Notes: a model not told the origin generated them from the sequence alone. Counted from the first letter of the stretch, positions 9,669 to 18,822 are shown. The stretch is 64,000 nucleotides of DNA from Sphingomonas sp. J315 (GCF_024666595.1 NZ_CP088296.1:1-64000), one strand, 5' to 3'. Numbers and translations are program-made.

Positions 9669-9886
9669 TAGAAACCAAGTTGGACTACCAGGAAACGCTA
9701 CGCGAAATGCGGTGAATACCACCCCCGCCCTGCCGCTGCCAACAACGCCACCGATAGGGTTGGAATTGCTTGTAGGGACGTCCAGCCAGGGAACATATGG
9801 ATGGCAAAGGGCTCGTTCGCTCCCTCAAGTCGATCGGCTGGGAGCACTGTTTCAATGCTCCCATAATCCAATCCTAGGGTCGGGAC

Positions 9887-10324
9887 TCATAACCACCATG
9901 TGACGGCTGCGGCGAGGTAGATGGCGCTGAGGAAGTTGGTGGCGAGCTTGTCGTAGCGGGTGGCGATGCGGCGATAATCCTTGAGGCGGCAGAACATGCG
10001 CTCGACGGCGTTGCGGCCCTTGTAGAGCGTCTTGGAGAAGCAGCTTTTCCAGCGGCGGTTCGTCTTGGAGGGGATGTTCGGAACGGCACCCTGCCGCTCG
10101 ATCAGGTCGCGGATCGCATTGCTGTCGTAAGCCTTGTCCGCGAGCACGATGGTGCGCGGCGCGAGATCATCGAGCAACACATCGGCTGCGCGGCAGTCGG
10201 CGACCTGGCCACCGGTCAGCAGGAAGCGGAGCGGCCGACCTTCGCCGTCGGTGAGCGCGTGGAGCTTGCTGTTGCGGCCGCCCCGGCTGATCCCGATCGC
10301 CTGGACGAGCGCCCCCTTTTCCAC
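9887..10324 (-). CDS. IS5-family transposase ORF B (copy 3)
   Basis: The translation is identical to ORF B of copy 1 (145 residues). It carries the second aspartate (LADKAYDSN) and the glutamate (RNAVERMFCRL) of the DDE site. It overlaps ORF A in the +1 frame, so copies 1 and 3 have the same split organisation. Confidence 0.8.
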   Translation of the reverse strand: MEKGALVQAIGISRGGRNSKLHALTDGEGRPLRFLLTGGQVADCRAADVLLDDLAPRTIVLADKAYDSNAIRDLIERQGAVPNIPSKTNRRWKSCFSKTLYKGRNAVERMFCRLKDYRRIATRYDKLATNFLSAIYLAAAVTWWL

Positions 10325-10664
10325 CGCCCGCGGAGCGGTGCGCCTTCATATGCGTGCTGTCGATCAGGACCTCGGCGGGCGGCCCGCCTGCTGCCGCGAG
10401 CGTGACGAACAGCTCCTGCCACACACCCTTTGCCGCCCAGCGCACGAACCGGTTGTAGAGCGTCTTCCTCGGCCCGTAGCAGGCCGGCGCGTCGACCCAG
10501 CGCCCGCCCGACTTCACCACATGAATGATGCCGCTGATCACCCGCCGATCATCGACCCGCGCCACACCGCGCACCTTGTCCGGCAGCAGCGGACGCAGCC
10601 GCTCGAACTGGGCTTCACTCAACCAAAACTCGCTCAAATCCACGCTCCTGCTGGCGCAGCGCAT
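10167..10664 (-). CDS. IS5-family transposase ORF A (copy 3)
   Basis: The translation is identical to ORF A of copy 1 (165 residues), with the helix-turn-helix region and the first catalytic aspartate in LIDSTHMKAHR. It ends out of frame after the same A/G run, where a +1 shift would fuse it to ORF B. Confidence 0.8.
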   Translation of the reverse strand: MRCASRSVDLSEFWLSEAQFERLRPLLPDKVRGVARVDDRRVISGIIHVVKSGGRWVDAPACYGPRKTLYNRFVRWAAKGVWQELFVTLAAAGGPPAEVLIDSTHMKAHRSAGGGKGGARPGDRDQPGRPQQQAPRAHRRRRSAAPLPADRWPGRRLPRSRCVAR

Positions 10665-11293
10665 GAATCACATCCCAGCCGCCAAGGGAATCCCGTTTAT
10701 GGGTCCCGACCCTAACAGGCGCCTGAGCACGATTATCTTCCGTGCGGCATAGACTGCCGACCGCTGCAAAAGCGCGAAATATCGCACCGTGATACTTGAA
10801 ACGGTCAGAAGCATCAGTGAGATCACAATCTCGGCGTTGGTGCCTAACTTAGTCGCCATGTTTTGTAGGCTGGCCAAATTTCCCGTAGATCCCACAATAG
10901 TGATCAAGGTTCCGCTGAAAAACAGCGCAAGCCCTGCCGCAGCGGTGAGGCTTCTCTGGTCGGCTTGTAGTGCCGTGGCGGCGAGTTCATATTCTTTGAT
11001 CCCAACCTCAGCACGATCATTGTCGAGCTTATAGGTTGGGAAGTATTGTTGCGCGGCTTGCAAGTGCGACGGACCCATGGATGCACTGTGGCGCGCATCT
11101 ATTCACGTAGCAAGGTGACACGAGCGAACGGAACAAGCGCTTGCCGTTTATCGGCACGCCATAGCCCCCTCGACAACCGATGTGGACAAACCACAAACAA
11201 ACCCCTTTCCGGCGTCTATCCCCTTTGGACATGTAGGAGCAAATGTAGTAACGCACCACCATGCCGGAAGCGAGTCGGCGTGATGGGGGAGGT

Positions 11294-11995
11294 ATGCGTC
11301 CAGCGATCATTACAGGCCTGTCGTCGGTGGCCTTCGCCATTGGCGGGTGGGTATTGCCGATGAGATACCCGAACCTTCAACCTTGGGTGGCGGATGCTCT
11401 ATTGTGGGCCGCCGCCGCCATGCTTTTTATAGCTGTTATTTTGTGGCTCTGGGGACTTCGAAAGCCGAATTCATCGCCGACGATGCCAGGGTCTTCCGGC
11501 CCCAACTCGCCGATCATAACCGGAAATGATAATACTCTCGCTATCGGCGAAGGAGCGAGGATCATGGGCGACGACAATCGCAAGGGCAACTTTGCCGGCA
11601 ATAACTTTGGCACGCAAAATTATCACGAAGCGCCGCCGCAGCGAAGTGTCGGATCTACGTTCGCTCAAATGTTGGCATCTGCTCCCGCGCCCGTCCCCGT
11701 CCGAACCCGGTCATTTGGCACAGAACACGAAAAGAAGGTGCTCGAATCGTCGATTAACGCGGCGTTTCAGGAGCTAGGGTTCGAGGCTGGTTCGCAGGGT
11801 ATGTTTGGAGGCGGCGAGACCTTTGTTGGCGTTCGTGTGAACCCCGCAGAGAACCAGCAATCAATAGATTTTGCCACAGTCATCGCGAACGCGCTGTCCG
11901 CATCGGGCCTTGAAGGCGTCGACCTGAGGGCCGGCAATCCAGCATGGTCGACCCAAAGTTTCGTGCGTATTGAGATTGGAGAGAATGGTGCCTGA
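11294..11995 (+). CDS. membrane protein with two N-terminal segments, unknown function
   Basis: A 233-residue protein starts MRPAIITGLSSVAFAIGG at an ATG preceded by a strong GGGGGAGG site. Two membrane segments lie at about residues 4-24 and 34-54, with a short loop between. A linker rich in Gly, Asn and Asp follows (GNDNTLAIGEGARIMGDDN, GNFAGNNFGTQNYHE). The C-terminal soluble domain of about 110 residues ends RIEIGENGA. No family was recognised. It is divergent from the interrupted 2TM gene across 215 bp and, like it, is AT-richer than the core genome, so the three island genes may belong together. Confidence 0.6.
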   Translation: MRPAIITGLSSVAFAIGGWVLPMRYPNLQPWVADALLWAAAAMLFIAVILWLWGLRKPNSSPTMPGSSGPNSPIITGNDNTLAIGEGARIMGDDNRKGNFAGNNFGTQNYHEAPPQRSVGSTFAQMLASAPAPVPVRTRSFGTEHEKKVLESSINAAFQELGFEAGSQGMFGGGETFVGVRVNPAENQQSIDFATVIANALSASGLEGVDLRAGNPAWSTQSFVRIEIGENGA

Positions 11996-12164
11996 CAACC
12001 CCAACACCCGCTTCGACCGCCTCCTAGACGCGATGGCCCACGGTCACGCGCCTGTTACCGGGCGAAAGAAAACATCAGACGATCAAGCATCAGGTGAGGC
12101 GTCTGACGCATGTTCCAGCGATACTCGAACTCGCCCAGATACTTCGGAAGGTGACGACCGCTGA
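11985..12164 (+). CDS. small ORF overlapping the 3' end of the IS1595-type transposase
   Basis: This 59-codon frame starts at an ATG 11 bases before the end of the membrane-protein gene and reads MVPDNPNTRFDRLLDAMAHG. The first 25 residues look protein-like and share a translation-coupling position. The remainder is antisense to the transposase C-terminus and is rich in Ser, Asp and Thr, which may be only a shadow of that gene. It could be a short gene cut by insertion of the transposase segment. Evidence is weak. Confidence 0.3.
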   Translation: MVPDNPNTRFDRLLDAMAHGHAPVTGRKKTSDDQASGEASDACSSDTRTRPDTSEGDDR

Positions 12165-12942
12165 CGTGAATATGCGTGCCGTTGATGCCGCGCTTTAGCT
12201 GCGCCCAAAAGCCCTCGATTGCGTTCACGGTCGCGCCGGTCTTGCGGCAAACATACTGGTCAAGCGAGTGGTTCACGGTGGCGTGCTGATAGCCCATCGT
12301 GCCAACGCCGCCATAGCCCAGCCAATCGTCGGTATGGACCTTGCTGGGGCGCTTCACGGTCGCGCGGATGATCGGAAGCAGGGTGCCGCTCTTGCGGTCG
12401 GGAACAACGTGCGTGACCAGATCGCCGCCATGCTCAAGCATCCCGAACACGACCGTCTTGTTTGACGCGCCAGCATCGCGCTTGTCCTTGGCGCTCTGAT
12501 AGCCACCGATGAACGTTTCATCGACTTGGACCGTGCGGCCTAGACCGCCAATCGGGGCGCTGCCGTCAACCGCGCCCATGTATTCGCGGATCATGTGGCA
12601 CATGCGCCATGCCGTCTTGTAGGTCACTCCCAGCTGACGCTCGACTTCCTTCGCCGCGACACCGTTCCGCGATGCGCAGAACTGGAACATGACGAAGAAC
12701 CAGTCCCGCAGCGGGGTGCGGGTGCGGTCGAACGGCGTGCCAGCGGTCGGATAGACCTGATAGGCGCACCACTGACACTGATACGAACGGCGAGCCTTTA
12801 CGCGGGTGAACTTCGCGGGGCGGTCGCAACCGGGGCAAGCGAAGTCGGTGCCGTAGCGAACCTGAAACAGGTGATCCAGGCACGCATCTTCGGTCGGGAA
12901 GCGGTCCTGAAACTGACGGAGCGTTGGGGCTTTGTTCGACAT
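12055..12942 (-). CDS. IS1595-family (ISXO2-like) transposase
   Basis: A 295-residue transposase starting MSNKAPTLRQFQDRFPTEDA. An N-terminal zinc ribbon is clear (CPGCDRPAKF and CQWCAYQVY). A helix-turn-helix region follows (GVTYKTAWRMCHMIREYMG). The ISXO2 catalytic domain carries VQVDETFIGG with the first aspartate, KVHTDDWLGY with the second, and NAIEGFWAQLKRGI with the final acidic residue. The frame is intact. No convincing terminal inverted repeats were found around it: the upstream block GGGGGCGCTTATCCCC has no partner near 12000-12060. It may be a degraded element or a stand-alone gene. Confidence 0.85.
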   Translation of the reverse strand: MSNKAPTLRQFQDRFPTEDACLDHLFQVRYGTDFACPGCDRPAKFTRVKARRSYQCQWCAYQVYPTAGTPFDRTRTPLRDWFFVMFQFCASRNGVAAKEVERQLGVTYKTAWRMCHMIREYMGAVDGSAPIGGLGRTVQVDETFIGGYQSAKDKRDAGASNKTVVFGMLEHGGDLVTHVVPDRKSGTLLPIIRATVKRPSKVHTDDWLGYGGVGTMGYQHATVNHSLDQYVCRKTGATVNAIEGFWAQLKRGINGTHIHVSGRHLPKYLGEFEYRWNMRQTPHLMLDRLMFSFAR

Positions 12943-13030
12943 AGGGATTGTATGCCACAAAGCCTTACATGTCGCAAGGGGATAAGCGCCCCCTTTCCTA
13001 CAAGCCCCATCCCAGCACATAAACTGGTGG

Positions 13031-13464
13031 ATGAACGACTCACCCACCCCGCCCGCCGCGTCTGACGAGGATGAAGCCATCCTCGCCTTCACGCCCGCCC
13101 CCAATTGTGGCCGCGCCGATGGCTGGACTGCGCGCCGACAAACCGACTTCATCCACGCCCTCGCCGTCATGGGCACCGTCACCCGCGCCTGCAAAGCGGT
13201 CGGGATGAGCCGCCAGACAGCCTACAAATTGCGCGAGCGGCCCGAGGCGGCCGACTTCGCCCGCGCGTGGGATGCGGCACTAATGATGGGCTATGACCGC
13301 ATGTTCAGCATGGCGATGGACCGCGCGCTCAATGGCGTCACCCGCCGCGTTACTATCGCGGGCGTGAGATCGGCACGATCACCCGCCCCGATTTCCGCAT
13401 GGCGATGGCGGCGCTCGCCGAACCTCCCAAACCGCCGCAGCGCCATCGCAAACTGACAGAATGA
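13031..13464 (+). CDS. HTH-containing hypothetical protein, one frameshift
   Basis: The frame starts MNDSPTPPAASDEDEAILAF. It contains a helix-turn-helix-like stretch (GTVTRACKAVGMSRQTAYKL) at about residues 54-73, similar to those of phage small-terminase or resolvase-like proteins. Near 13353 one C seems missing. Restoring it changes the tail to PRYYRGREIGTITRPDFRMA and ends at 13464, giving about 144 residues. It is divergent from the transposase. Its function is unknown; DNA binding is inferred from the HTH only. Confidence 0.5.
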
Positions 13465-13485
13465 AGCGCGTTGCGCGGAACTTCG

Positions 13486-13920
13486 TCAGTTTCGCGACGC
13501 CGCGACGCCCCGCTCCACGCGCACCGCGCCGACCGCCCACAACGCCCACGCGATAATCAACGGCTGCGCCAGCAACCGCGGCACATGATACCACGCCGAC
13601 AGCCCCGTCCCGCTCCCGCCCAGCCACGCCAGGTCGATCATCGCGTGCTTCACATTGGCCGGCCACACGCACAGCGCATAGAGCGCCAGCGCCCAACCCG
13701 CCGCCAGCCGCCACCGCCGGGTGATCAGCGCGGCGGCACAGATCAGTTCTGCCGCGCCGGTAGTCAGCACCCACTCGCGCGCGTCCCACGGCACCCATGC
13801 CGGCACGATCCGCGCCATCGCATCGGTGAACAGGAAATGCGCCACCCCTGCCGTCGCATAGAAGATCGCGAGCAGCCACCGCCCGATCCGCCGCCCCCGC
13901 GTCTCCGGCAGCTCCGCCAT
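13486..13920 (-). CDS. DoxX-like integral membrane protein
   Basis: A 144-residue protein with four hydrophobic segments. It starts MAELPETRGRRIGRWLLAIF, continues YATAGVAHFLFTDAMARIVP, and ends with a basic tail. The pattern of a first segment followed by AGVAHF, PAWVPW and WVLTTGAAELICAAAL matches DoxX/DoxD-type membrane proteins. These are quinone-linked or redox accessory proteins in some species, often of unknown role. It lies 3 bp downstream of tpiA on the same strand and is probably co-transcribed with it. Confidence 0.65.
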   Translation of the reverse strand: MAELPETRGRRIGRWLLAIFYATAGVAHFLFTDAMARIVPAWVPWDAREWVLTTGAAELICAAALITRRWRLAAGWALALYALCVWPANVKHAMIDLAWLGGSGTGLSAWYHVPRLLAQPLIIAWALWAVGAVRVERGVAASRN

Positions 13921-13923
13921 CGC

Positions 13924-14670
13924 CTACAGCTTGGCGGCGGCTTCGATGATCGGCACGAACTTCGCGGCGGTCAGGCTCGCCCCGCCGACCAGCGCGCCGT
14001 CGACATTGTCCACCGCCAGGATCTCGCCTGCATTCGAACCCGTAACCGACCCGCCATACAGGATACGAATACCCTCGGCCTTCTCCGTCCCGACCATCAT
14101 GCCCAGCTTGGCGCGGGCGATGGCGTGGATCAGCTCGATTTCCTCCAGCGTCGGGGTCCGCCCGGTCCCGATCGCCCAGCGCGGTTCATAGGCCAGCGTG
14201 AACCAGCTGCCGTCGGCATCCTCGGGCACCGATTTCTCGATCTGCGCCTGCACCACCCGCTCGGCGCGACCGGCATTGCGTTCCGCCTCGGTCTCCCCAA
14301 CGCAGAGGATTACGTTCAGGCCATGGCGATGCGCCGCCGCCGCCTTGGCCCAGGCGTCGTGGCTGGTCTCGTTCTGGTCCGCCCGCCGCTCGCTATGCCC
14401 GACGATGGTCAGCGTGGCGCCGGCATCCTTCAGCATCGGGGCAGAGATGCATCCGGTATGCGCACCGCTGTCATTCTCATGACAATCCTGCCCGCCGATC
14501 GGCATGCCGCCTGCCACTGCCACTGCCCGGGCGATCAGCGTCGCCGGTGGGCACAAGGCGACATCAACGCCGGAATGGGCAGCCGCCGCTTCGGCAATCG
14601 CCGCCACTTCGCCCAACGAATCGGTGACGCCGTTCATCTTCCAGTTGCCCGCCACCAGCTTGCGCCGCAT
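13924..14670 (-). CDS. tpiA: triosephosphate isomerase
   Basis: A 248-residue TIM-barrel enzyme that interconverts dihydroxyacetone phosphate and glyceraldehyde 3-phosphate in the cytoplasm. All catalytic residues are visible: Asn9 and Lys11 in AGNWKMN, His92 in IVGHSERR, and Glu162 in AYEPRWAIGTG. The phosphate loop (GGSVTGSNAGEIL) is present near the C-terminus. The start MRRKLVAGNWKM is chosen because the barrel begins there; longer in-frame starts would add an unrelated 26 residues. It is divergent from the PpiD-like gene. Confidence 0.95.
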   Translation of the reverse strand: MRRKLVAGNWKMNGVTDSLGEVAAIAEAAAAHSGVDVALCPPATLIARAVAVAGGMPIGGQDCHENDSGAHTGCISAPMLKDAGATLTIVGHSERRADQNETSHDAWAKAAAAHRHGLNVILCVGETEAERNAGRAERVVQAQIEKSVPEDADGSWFTLAYEPRWAIGTGRTPTLEEIELIHAIARAKLGMMVGTEKAEGIRILYGGSVTGSNAGEILAVDNVDGALVGGASLTAAKFVPIIEAAAKL

Positions 14671-14824
14671 CCCGCTTCCCCTGTTGTCCATTATCGGACA
14701 AGCCCGATAGGCGGCGATCCCACGCCGCACAAGCATCTTGCCCGCCACCGCTGCCGTTGTCGCTTGATGCCAATGCCCCTGCCCCCTAAAGCGAGGCCAA
14801 TCTTTCCCATTTCAGCGGGTTTCC

Positions 14825-16771
14825 ATGCTCACCAACTTCCGCCGCGTCATTTTCTCGACCCCCGGCAAGATCGTTGCCCTGCTGCTGCTGGTGGCGCTCG
14901 GCGTCGGCTTTGCGATGATGGACGTCCAGAGATCTTGGCGTCGGCGGCCCGTCGTCCAGCGGCCCGCTGGTTCAGGTTGGCAACAAGAAGCTGACGCAGC
15001 AGGAGCTTCAGGACCGCCTCCGCAACGCATTGGAGCGGGTGCGGCAGCAACAGCCGATGCTCGACATGGCGCAGTTCGTCCGTACCGGCGGGTTCGAACA
15101 AGTGCTGAACCAGGTCATCGACGGTATGGCGCTGGAGGAATATGCGACGCAGCAGGGCATGGCGGTGTCCCCCGCCGCAATCGACGGCCAGATCGCGTCG
15201 ATCCCCGCCTTTCAGGGCTTCGACGGCAAGTTCAGCCAGCAGCGCTTCGACCAGCTCCTGGCGGAACAGCGGCTGACCGCAGAGCAGGTGCGGGCCGATA
15301 TCCGTCGCGAAACGCTGGTTCAGTGGCTCATCAGCCCGATCGCGAACCCCGGCCCGGTTCCGGTCGAACTCGCGCTGCCCTATGCCTCGCTGATGCTGGA
15401 GCGGCGCAAGGGTTCGGTCGGCTATGTCCCAATCGGCGCGATTGCCCCCGGCAACCCGCCGACCGACGCCGAACTTCAGGCATATTACCAGAAGAACTCG
15501 GGCCGCTACACGCTGCCCGAACGCCGCGTGGTGCGCTACGCCGTGGTCGATCCCGCCCAGTTTGCGGAAAGCGCCAAAGCGACCGAGGCGGAGATCGCCG
15601 CCGAATACCGGAAGAATGCTGCGCAATATGCCGCCAGCACCCGCCGCAACCTTGCCCAGATCATCGTTGCCGACGAAAACGCCGCGAAGGGCATCGCTGC
15701 AAAGGTGAAGGGCGGCGCGTCGATGGTCGATGCCGCCAAGGCTGCTGGCCTGCAGGCATCGACCATCCCGAATGCCGAGAAGGCAGCCTTTGCCCGCGCC
15801 AGCAGCACCGCGATCGCGGACGCCGCCTTTGCCGGGGCTCAGGGCACTGTGGTCGGCCCGCTCCGCTCGCCGCTCGGCTGGCATATCGTCCGGGTCGAGG
15901 GGATCGAGCAGGTCGCGGGCAAGTCGCTGGACTCGGTCCGGGGCGAACTCGCAGAAGCGATCACCAAGACGAAGCTGGAGACCGCGCTGGCCGATCTGCG
16001 CGCCAAGATCGATGGCGAGATCGCCGACAATTCGACCTTTGACGAGCTCGTCGCCAGTTCAAAGCTGACCGCGCAGACCAGCGCGCCGCTGTTCGCCGAT
16101 GGGCGCGCGGCCGTCGCCGACGAAGCCGCACCCGATCCCATGCTCGCGCAGATCGCCCAGGCCGGCTTCAGCATGGAGCCGAGCGACGACCCCCAGCTGA
16201 TCCCGGTCGGCACCGATGGCGGCTTTGCGCTGGTCAAGACCGACAAGGTCGTCGCTGCGGCACCCCGCCCGCTCGCCGAAATCCGCCCAGGCGTCGCCGA
16301 CGACCTGGTCCGCAGCCGCCAGCTCGACGGCGCGCGCAAGGCCGCCAACGCGATCCTTGCCAAGGTGAGCAAGGGCATGCCGCTCGCCCAGGCGATGCAG
16401 GAAAGCGGGCTGAAGCTGCCTCCGGTCGAAGCACTCGACGCCTCGCGCGGACAGCTGTCGCAGATGGGCGATCAGCTCCCCCGCCCGTCCGCCTGATGTT
16501 CAGCATGGCCGAAAAGAGGGCCAAGACCGTCCCGGCACCTCAAGGCGGCGGCTACTGGATCGTCTGGCTCGACGATATCGAGGAAGGCAATGCCAAGGGC
16601 AACGCCGCGCTGATCGGCCAGACCCGGGGCGGCCTCGCCCAGCTGATCGGCAACGAATATGTCGAACAGTTCGCCGCTGCGGCGCGCAAGGCGGTGAAGG
16701 TCAAGCGCAACGAAGCCGCCATCGCCGCACTCAAGGCGCAGCTGAGCGGCCAGGCAACCGGCGGCAATTGA
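14825..16771 (+). CDS. PpiD-like peptidyl-prolyl isomerase/chaperone, two frameshifts
   Basis: An inner-membrane-anchored periplasmic folding factor. MLTNFRRVIFSTPGKIVALL gives one N-terminal membrane segment. SurA_N-type helices follow (VGNKKLTQQELQDRLRNALE, NQVIDGMALEEYATQQGMAV). A parvulin-like rotamase region ends in VGPLRSPLGWHIVRVEGIEQ. One extra A near 14932 (GTCCAGAGATC) and one missing C near 16485 split it into three frames. Correcting both gives about 648 residues. The C-terminal piece resumes as LMFSMAEKRAKTVPAPQGGG. It directly precedes trpE (4 bp apart), so a shared transcript is likely. Confidence 0.82.
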
Positions 16772-16775
16772 TCCG

Positions 16776-18284
16776 ATGCGCGGCGGGATTGAGGGCCTCG
16801 ACGCCGCCCGCGCGGCGCTGGCCGATGGCCGCCCGGCCCTGGTCTGGCGGAAACAGCTGGCGGACACCGATACCCCGGTCGCCGCCGCGCTCAGGCTGAT
16901 CGAACCGGGCCGCGGCGACTTCCTGCTGGAATCGGTAGAGGGCGGCGCGGTGCGCGGTCGCCACAGCCTGCTTGGACTCGCTCCCGATCTGGTGTTTCGC
17001 GCACATGGCGAAGCGGCGGAGGTCAATCCGCACTGGCTGACCGACCGCGACGCATTCAGCGCCGCCGAAGCCCCGACGCTCGATGCCCTGCGCGCCCTCG
17101 TCCAGTCGTGCCGGATGGACGTGCCGCCGGAACTGCCCCGCGCCCTCGCCTGCCTGGTCGGCTATTTCGGTTACGACACGATCGGGCTGGTCGAAACCCT
17201 ACCCCGCGCCGCGAACGACGCACTGGGTCTGCCCGACATGATCTTCGTGCGACCGACGGTGATCCTGATCTTTGACCGGCTGGCGGATTCGCTGTTTGTG
17301 GTGGCGCCGGTCTGGCCCGGTCGCGACCCCGAACGGCTGATCGAGGAAGCCGCCGACCGGATCGAGGCGACCGCCGCGCGGCTCGCCTCCGCCCCGCTTC
17401 CGCCGCGCGCCGCGACCGATCCGATGGATATCGTGCCCCAGCCGGTGGTGCCCGCCGCCGACTATGCGGCGATGGTCACCCGCGCCAAGGAGTACATCAC
17501 CGCCGGCGACATATTTCAGGTCGTCCTTGCCCAGCGCTTCACTGCGCCGTTCGCGCTGCCGCCGATCGAGCTGTACCGCGCGCTGCGCCGGATCAACCCG
17601 TCGCCCTTCCTCTATTTCCTCGATCTGCCCGGCTTCGCGCTGACCGGGTCGAGCCCCGAAATCCTCGTCCGCGTCCGCGATGACGAGGTGACGATCCGCC
17701 CGATCGCTGGCACCCGTCCCCGCGGCAAGGACGCCGCGGAGGACGAAGCGAACAGAACCAGCCTGCTCGCCGACGCAAAGGAGCGCGCCGAACACCTGAT
17801 GCTGCTCGACCTGGGTCGCAACGATGTCGGCCGCGTCGCAGAAGCTGGATCGGTCAAGGTCACCGACAGCTACACCGTCGAATTCTACAGCCATGTCATG
17901 CACATCGTGTCGAACGTGGTGGGTAAATTGCGCCTCGACGCCGATGCGCTCGACGCGTTGTTCGCGGGCTTCCCCGCCGGAACCGTCAGCGGCGCGCCCA
18001 AGGTTCGCGCGTGCGAGATCATCGCCGAACTGGAGCGCGACCAGCGCGGACCCTATGCCGGGGGCGTCGGCTATTTCTCGCCCGACGGCTCAATGGACAG
18101 CTGTATCGTCCTGCGCACCGCGATCGTGAAGGACGGGACCATGCACGTCACCGCTGGCGCGGGTATCGTCGCTGACAGCGATCCGGCCTATGAACAGCGG
18201 GAATGCGAGGCGAAGGCAGGTGCGCTGTTCGCTGCGGCGCGGGAAGCAACCGCACGTTCCGGCGAAGCCAGGTTCGGCCAATAA
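16776..18284 (+). CDS. trpE: anthranilate synthase component I
   Basis: A 502-residue enzyme that makes anthranilate from chorismate and ammonia, the first step of tryptophan synthesis; it normally pairs with the TrpG glutaminase, which is not in the window. The N-terminal Anth_synt_I_N domain includes LLESVEGG, the usual tryptophan-binding motif. The chorismate-binding domain has DIFQVVLAQRF, IRPIAGTRPRG, ERAEHLMLLDLGRNDVGRV, FPAGTVSGAPKVRACEII and YAGGVGYF, with all active-site motifs present. An alternative reading as aminodeoxychorismate synthase is less likely given the LLES motif. Confidence 0.93.
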   Translation: MRGGIEGLDAARAALADGRPALVWRKQLADTDTPVAAALRLIEPGRGDFLLESVEGGAVRGRHSLLGLAPDLVFRAHGEAAEVNPHWLTDRDAFSAAEAPTLDALRALVQSCRMDVPPELPRALACLVGYFGYDTIGLVETLPRAANDALGLPDMIFVRPTVILIFDRLADSLFVVAPVWPGRDPERLIEEAADRIEATAARLASAPLPPRAATDPMDIVPQPVVPAADYAAMVTRAKEYITAGDIFQVVLAQRFTAPFALPPIELYRALRRINPSPFLYFLDLPGFALTGSSPEILVRVRDDEVTIRPIAGTRPRGKDAAEDEANRTSLLADAKERAEHLMLLDLGRNDVGRVAEAGSVKVTDSYTVEFYSHVMHIVSNVVGKLRLDADALDALFAGFPAGTVSGAPKVRACEIIAELERDQRGPYAGGVGYFSPDGSMDSCIVLRTAIVKDGTMHVTAGAGIVADSDPAYEQRECEAKAGALFAAAREATARSGEARFGQ

Positions 18285-18287
18285 GGC

Positions 18288-18704
18288 TCAGTCCTCGCCG
18301 CCCGGGATAGCTGCCTCTTCGGCCTTCTTCGCCCGCTGCTCGGCCTTCCATTGCTGGAGCATGCGGATGGTGCACCCGCTCTGGCCATAGCTGCCGATCG
18401 GGTTGCAGCTTCCCGGCAGCACCGCACGGTTAACCTCGTCGATCAGCTCGGCGCGGCGCACCCAACTCGTGCCCTCCGGTCCCGGCTCGGTCTTACGTAG
18501 CGCCTTGGGGATCCGGAACGGCGAATCGCCCGGTCGCGCGCAAATCACGACCTCATCGGGACTCTCCGGCTTGGGACAGCTCTCATCGCCATATAGCAGG
18601 ACGCTGCGCACCTTCTGCGGCGGCGCACCGGCCCCGGCGGATTCCCCCTCCTGCGCCAGCACGGGAGCAGCGGCCAGCATTGCGATCAGGAAGGGACGGA
18701 TCAT
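18288..18704 (-). CDS. secreted hypothetical protein
   Basis: A 138-residue protein starts MIRPFLIAMLAAAPVLAQEG, a clear Sec signal peptide with cleavage after VLA. The mature part is small, with four cysteines (SCPKP, VVICARP, GSCNPI, SGCTIRM) that could form two disulfides in the periplasm. The C-terminus is rich in Lys and Glu. No family was recognised. It is convergent with trpE and lies 145 bp from the divergent HTH-DAHP synthase gene. Confidence 0.6.
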   Translation of the reverse strand: MIRPFLIAMLAAAPVLAQEGESAGAGAPPQKVRSVLLYGDESCPKPESPDEVVICARPGDSPFRIPKALRKTEPGPEGTSWVRRAELIDEVNRAVLPGSCNPIGSYGQSGCTIRMLQQWKAEQRAKKAEEAAIPGGED

Positions 18705-18786
18705 ACAGGTCTCCACAGGTCCGCTTCCTCTATCGCACATACGCAGATGAAGCACGGCTGAACTGTATCAGCCGTGAAGTGCGGCA

Positions 18787-18805
18787 TTTACCCCTGTGGG
18801 GTGAA
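18787..18805. promoter_or_regulatory. operator-like palindrome 1 upstream of the HTH-DAHP synthase gene
   Basis: The sequence TTTACCCCTGTGGGGTGAA is a near-perfect inverted repeat (TTTACCCC / GGGGTGAA around TGT). It repeats in reverse orientation at 18823-18840. A repeated palindrome just before a gene whose product begins with a helix-turn-helix suggests an autoregulatory binding site. Binding is not shown. Confidence 0.55.
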
Positions 18806-18822
18806 AATTGCGCTTGCCATTA

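Larger units (their letters stand above)
9877..10712 (-). mobile_element. IS5-family (IS427-type) insertion sequence, copy 3
   Basis: An 836-bp element with the same terminal repeats and predicted proteins as copy 1. It is flanked by TA at 9875-9876 and 10713-10714. It sits inside a minus-strand membrane-protein gene. Removing the element and one TA rejoins the two halves of that gene in frame, which confirms both the element borders and the 2-bp duplication. Confidence 0.92.
9698..11078 (-). pseudogene. multi-pass membrane protein gene interrupted by IS copy 3
   Basis: The 5' part (11078-10713) encodes 122 codons. The 3' part (9874-9698) encodes 58 codons and a stop. Excising the IS and one TA joins them in frame as RRLLGLDYGSIETVLPADRL, giving a 180-residue protein. 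It has a soluble N-terminus, two membrane segments (LTAAAGLALFFSGTLITIVG and EIVISLMLLTVSSITVRYFA), a conserved-looking stretch ADRLEGANEPFAIHMFPGW and a third weak hydrophobic segment (LSVALLAAAG). Its 3' end overlaps the reconstructed start of the GT51-like gene by 25 bases, so the two were probably co-transcribed. No family was recognised. The 2TM layout recalls small effector or scaffold proteins, but that is speculation. Confidence 0.65.

Noticed and set aside
12000..13030. Complete IS1595 element with terminal repeats
   Set aside because: The upstream GC-rich block has no inverted partner beyond the transposase stop, so element borders cannot be set.
13471..14994. A 507-codon plus-strand open frame
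   Set aside because: It is antisense to the DoxX-like gene and tpiA, whose catalytic residues are all present.
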